From Vibrio rhodolitus (GTDB lineage: Bacteria; Pseudomonadota; Gammaproteobacteria; Enterobacterales; Vibrionaceae), in assembly GCF_003350325.1 (NCBI RefSeq), contig NZ_QLYZ01000001.1:62001-126000 (forward strand): a DNA stretch of 64,000 nucleotides, written 5' to 3'. Positions within the stretch are counted from its first letter, which is position 1, and each line of letters starts with the position of its first letter. The notes beneath the pieces are model-generated. The model had not been told where the DNA came from and searched no databases. It saw only the letters and a program-made list of their open reading frames with translations. Of this stretch, positions 63,226 through 64,000 are shown piece after piece. The position numbers were made by a program, and so were the translations under genes.

Positions 63226-64000
63226 ATGCAAATCATCTACAGCTTGGCTGGCATCTTCGCGATTTTAGCGTGCGCATTCGCACTTTCAGAAAGTCGCAAG
63301 AACATCAATTGGCGCACTGTTTTAGGCGCATTCGCACTTCAGGCAGGTTTTGCCGCACTGGTCCTTTATTTCCCTCTTGGTCAATCACTACTCGGCTCTA
63401 TCAGTAACGGCGTTTCTGGTATTTTGGCATTCGCTGACGAAGGCATTGGCTTTGTGTTTGGTGAACTAGCATCAGGCAGTTTTATTTTCGCGATTCGCGT
63501 GCTCCCTCTGATTATCTTCCTTTCTGCGATCATTTCTCTTCTTTACTACCTTGGCATCATGCAAAAGCTAATCTTAGTGATTGGTGGTGCGATTTCACGT
63601 GCACTTGGCACATCAAAAGTTGAGTCATTGGCAGCAACAAGTAACATCTTCTTATCAATGAGCGAAGCATCGCTCATTGTGCGTCCTTTCCTTGCGAAGA
63701 TGACTCGTTCAGAACTGTTTGCGGTTATCGTTGGTGGTATGGCATCGGTTGCAGGTTCGGTACTGGGTGGCTATGCGGCACTTGGTGTAGAGCTAAAATA
63801 CCTAATTGCAGCAAGCTTTATGGCAGCGCCTGGTGGTCTATTGATGGCTAAAATGATGGTGCCAGAGCGTGAAGCATCAGCGGCGCAAGATGAAATCGAG
63901 CTAGAAAAGAGTACCGACAGTAACATTATTGATGCGCTTGCTTCAGGTGCAATGAATGGTGTGCGTGTTGCTGTTGCAGTAGGTACGATGCTCATTGCGT
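63226..64000 (+). CDS. nupC: NupC-type concentrative nucleoside transporter (5' part)
   Basis: The frame opens at ATG 63226 (CAAGG upstream) and is open to the right edge, so the gene is cut by the window. The 258 visible residues contain ESRKNINWRTVLGAFALQ, FVFGELASGSFIFAIRVLPLIIFLSAIISLLYYLGIMQ, SKVESLAATSNIFLSMSEASLIVRPFL and GGYAALGVELKYLIAASFMAAPGGLLMAK. These are core motifs of the CNT family, which imports nucleosides with H+ or Na+ across the inner membrane. The CRP site and CytR/PurR-like box upstream fit nucleoside-responsive control. Confidence 0.93.
   Translation, partial: MQIIYSLAGIFAILACAFALSESRKNINWRTVLGAFALQAGFAALVLYFPLGQSLLGSISNGVSGILAFADEGIGFVFGELASGSFIFAIRVLPLIIFLSAIISLLYYLGIMQKLILVIGGAISRALGTSKVESLAATSNIFLSMSEASLIVRPFLAKMTRSELFAVIVGGMASVAGSVLGGYAALGVELKYLIAASFMAAPGGLLMAKMMVPEREASAAQDEIELEKSTDSNIIDALASGAMNGVRVAVAVGTMLIA

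Overview
The window is a piece of a Vibrio chromosome, probably the larger one. The gene order yciI-yciA-yciB, efpL (yeiP), polB, varA(uvrY)-uvrC-pgsA followed by Cys/Gly/Leu tRNAs, a bacteriohemerythrin-diguanylate cyclase and pheST is typical of Vibrionaceae. A LuxN-type quorum-sensing kinase, a SiaPQM sialic acid TRAP locus with an RpiR-type NanR, and several Vibrio-type small families (DUF3316, PBPRA1643-type SEC-C protein) agree. No prophage, insertion sequence, integron or CRISPR array is visible. The species cannot be fixed from the sequence alone.

Layout. (1) 1-6.1 kb: yci genes, a small unknown gene, a LuxN-like hybrid kinase without a neighbouring luxM, ihfA, a DNA-mimic protein and efpL. 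(2) 6.2-18.5 kb: a nucleotidyltransferase-like protein, an EIIC-EAL c-di-GMP phosphodiesterase, DNA polymerase II, a DUF4105/beta-barrel protein, a DUF3015 protein, varA-uvrC, pgsA and four tRNAs. (3) 18.8-28.8 kb: a monoheme cytochrome with a periplasmic-sensing diguanylate cyclase, a soluble aldose dehydrogenase, a TetR/MMPL-RND/LolA-like/beta-barrel cassette carrying four copies of a 13-bp palindrome, and a hemerythrin-GGDEF protein. (4) 28.8-41.4 kb: acetyltransferases, pheST, a fructokinase with a divergent LacI regulator, a MATE pump with a divergent LysR regulator, and miscellaneous enzymes. (5) 41.4-52.4 kb: a complete sialic acid catabolic locus. nanE-nanK-nagA is transcribed leftward. 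siaPQM-nanA, a second lyase, nanR and two nanM-like mutarotases run rightward. (6) 52.5-64 kb: an NIT-domain chemoreceptor, small envelope and efflux proteins, an old-yellow-enzyme relative, a candidate small RNA, a Bax-type glucosaminidase and the start of nupC.

How parts work together. In the nan locus, sialic acid enters by SiaPQM, anomers are equilibrated by NanM proteins, and two different lyase types release N-acetylmannosamine. NanK, NanE and NagA convert this to glucosamine-6-phosphate. Control is probably by the local NanR through A/T-rich palindromes. Three c-di-GMP enzymes with different sensors (EIIC-EAL, periplasmic HAMP-GGDEF beside a heme protein, hemerythrin-GGDEF) lie within 22 kb. 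The TetR/RND cassette looks like a self-regulated envelope lipid or hydrophobe export module.

The strongest leads for something undescribed are the four-operator TetR/RND/LolA-like/barrel cassette, the luxM-less LuxN, the dual-lyase/dual-mutarotase nan locus, an orphan terminator with a 16-bp stem that suggests a small RNA near 58.5 kb, and an uncatalogued 54-residue membrane protein at 58.0 kb.
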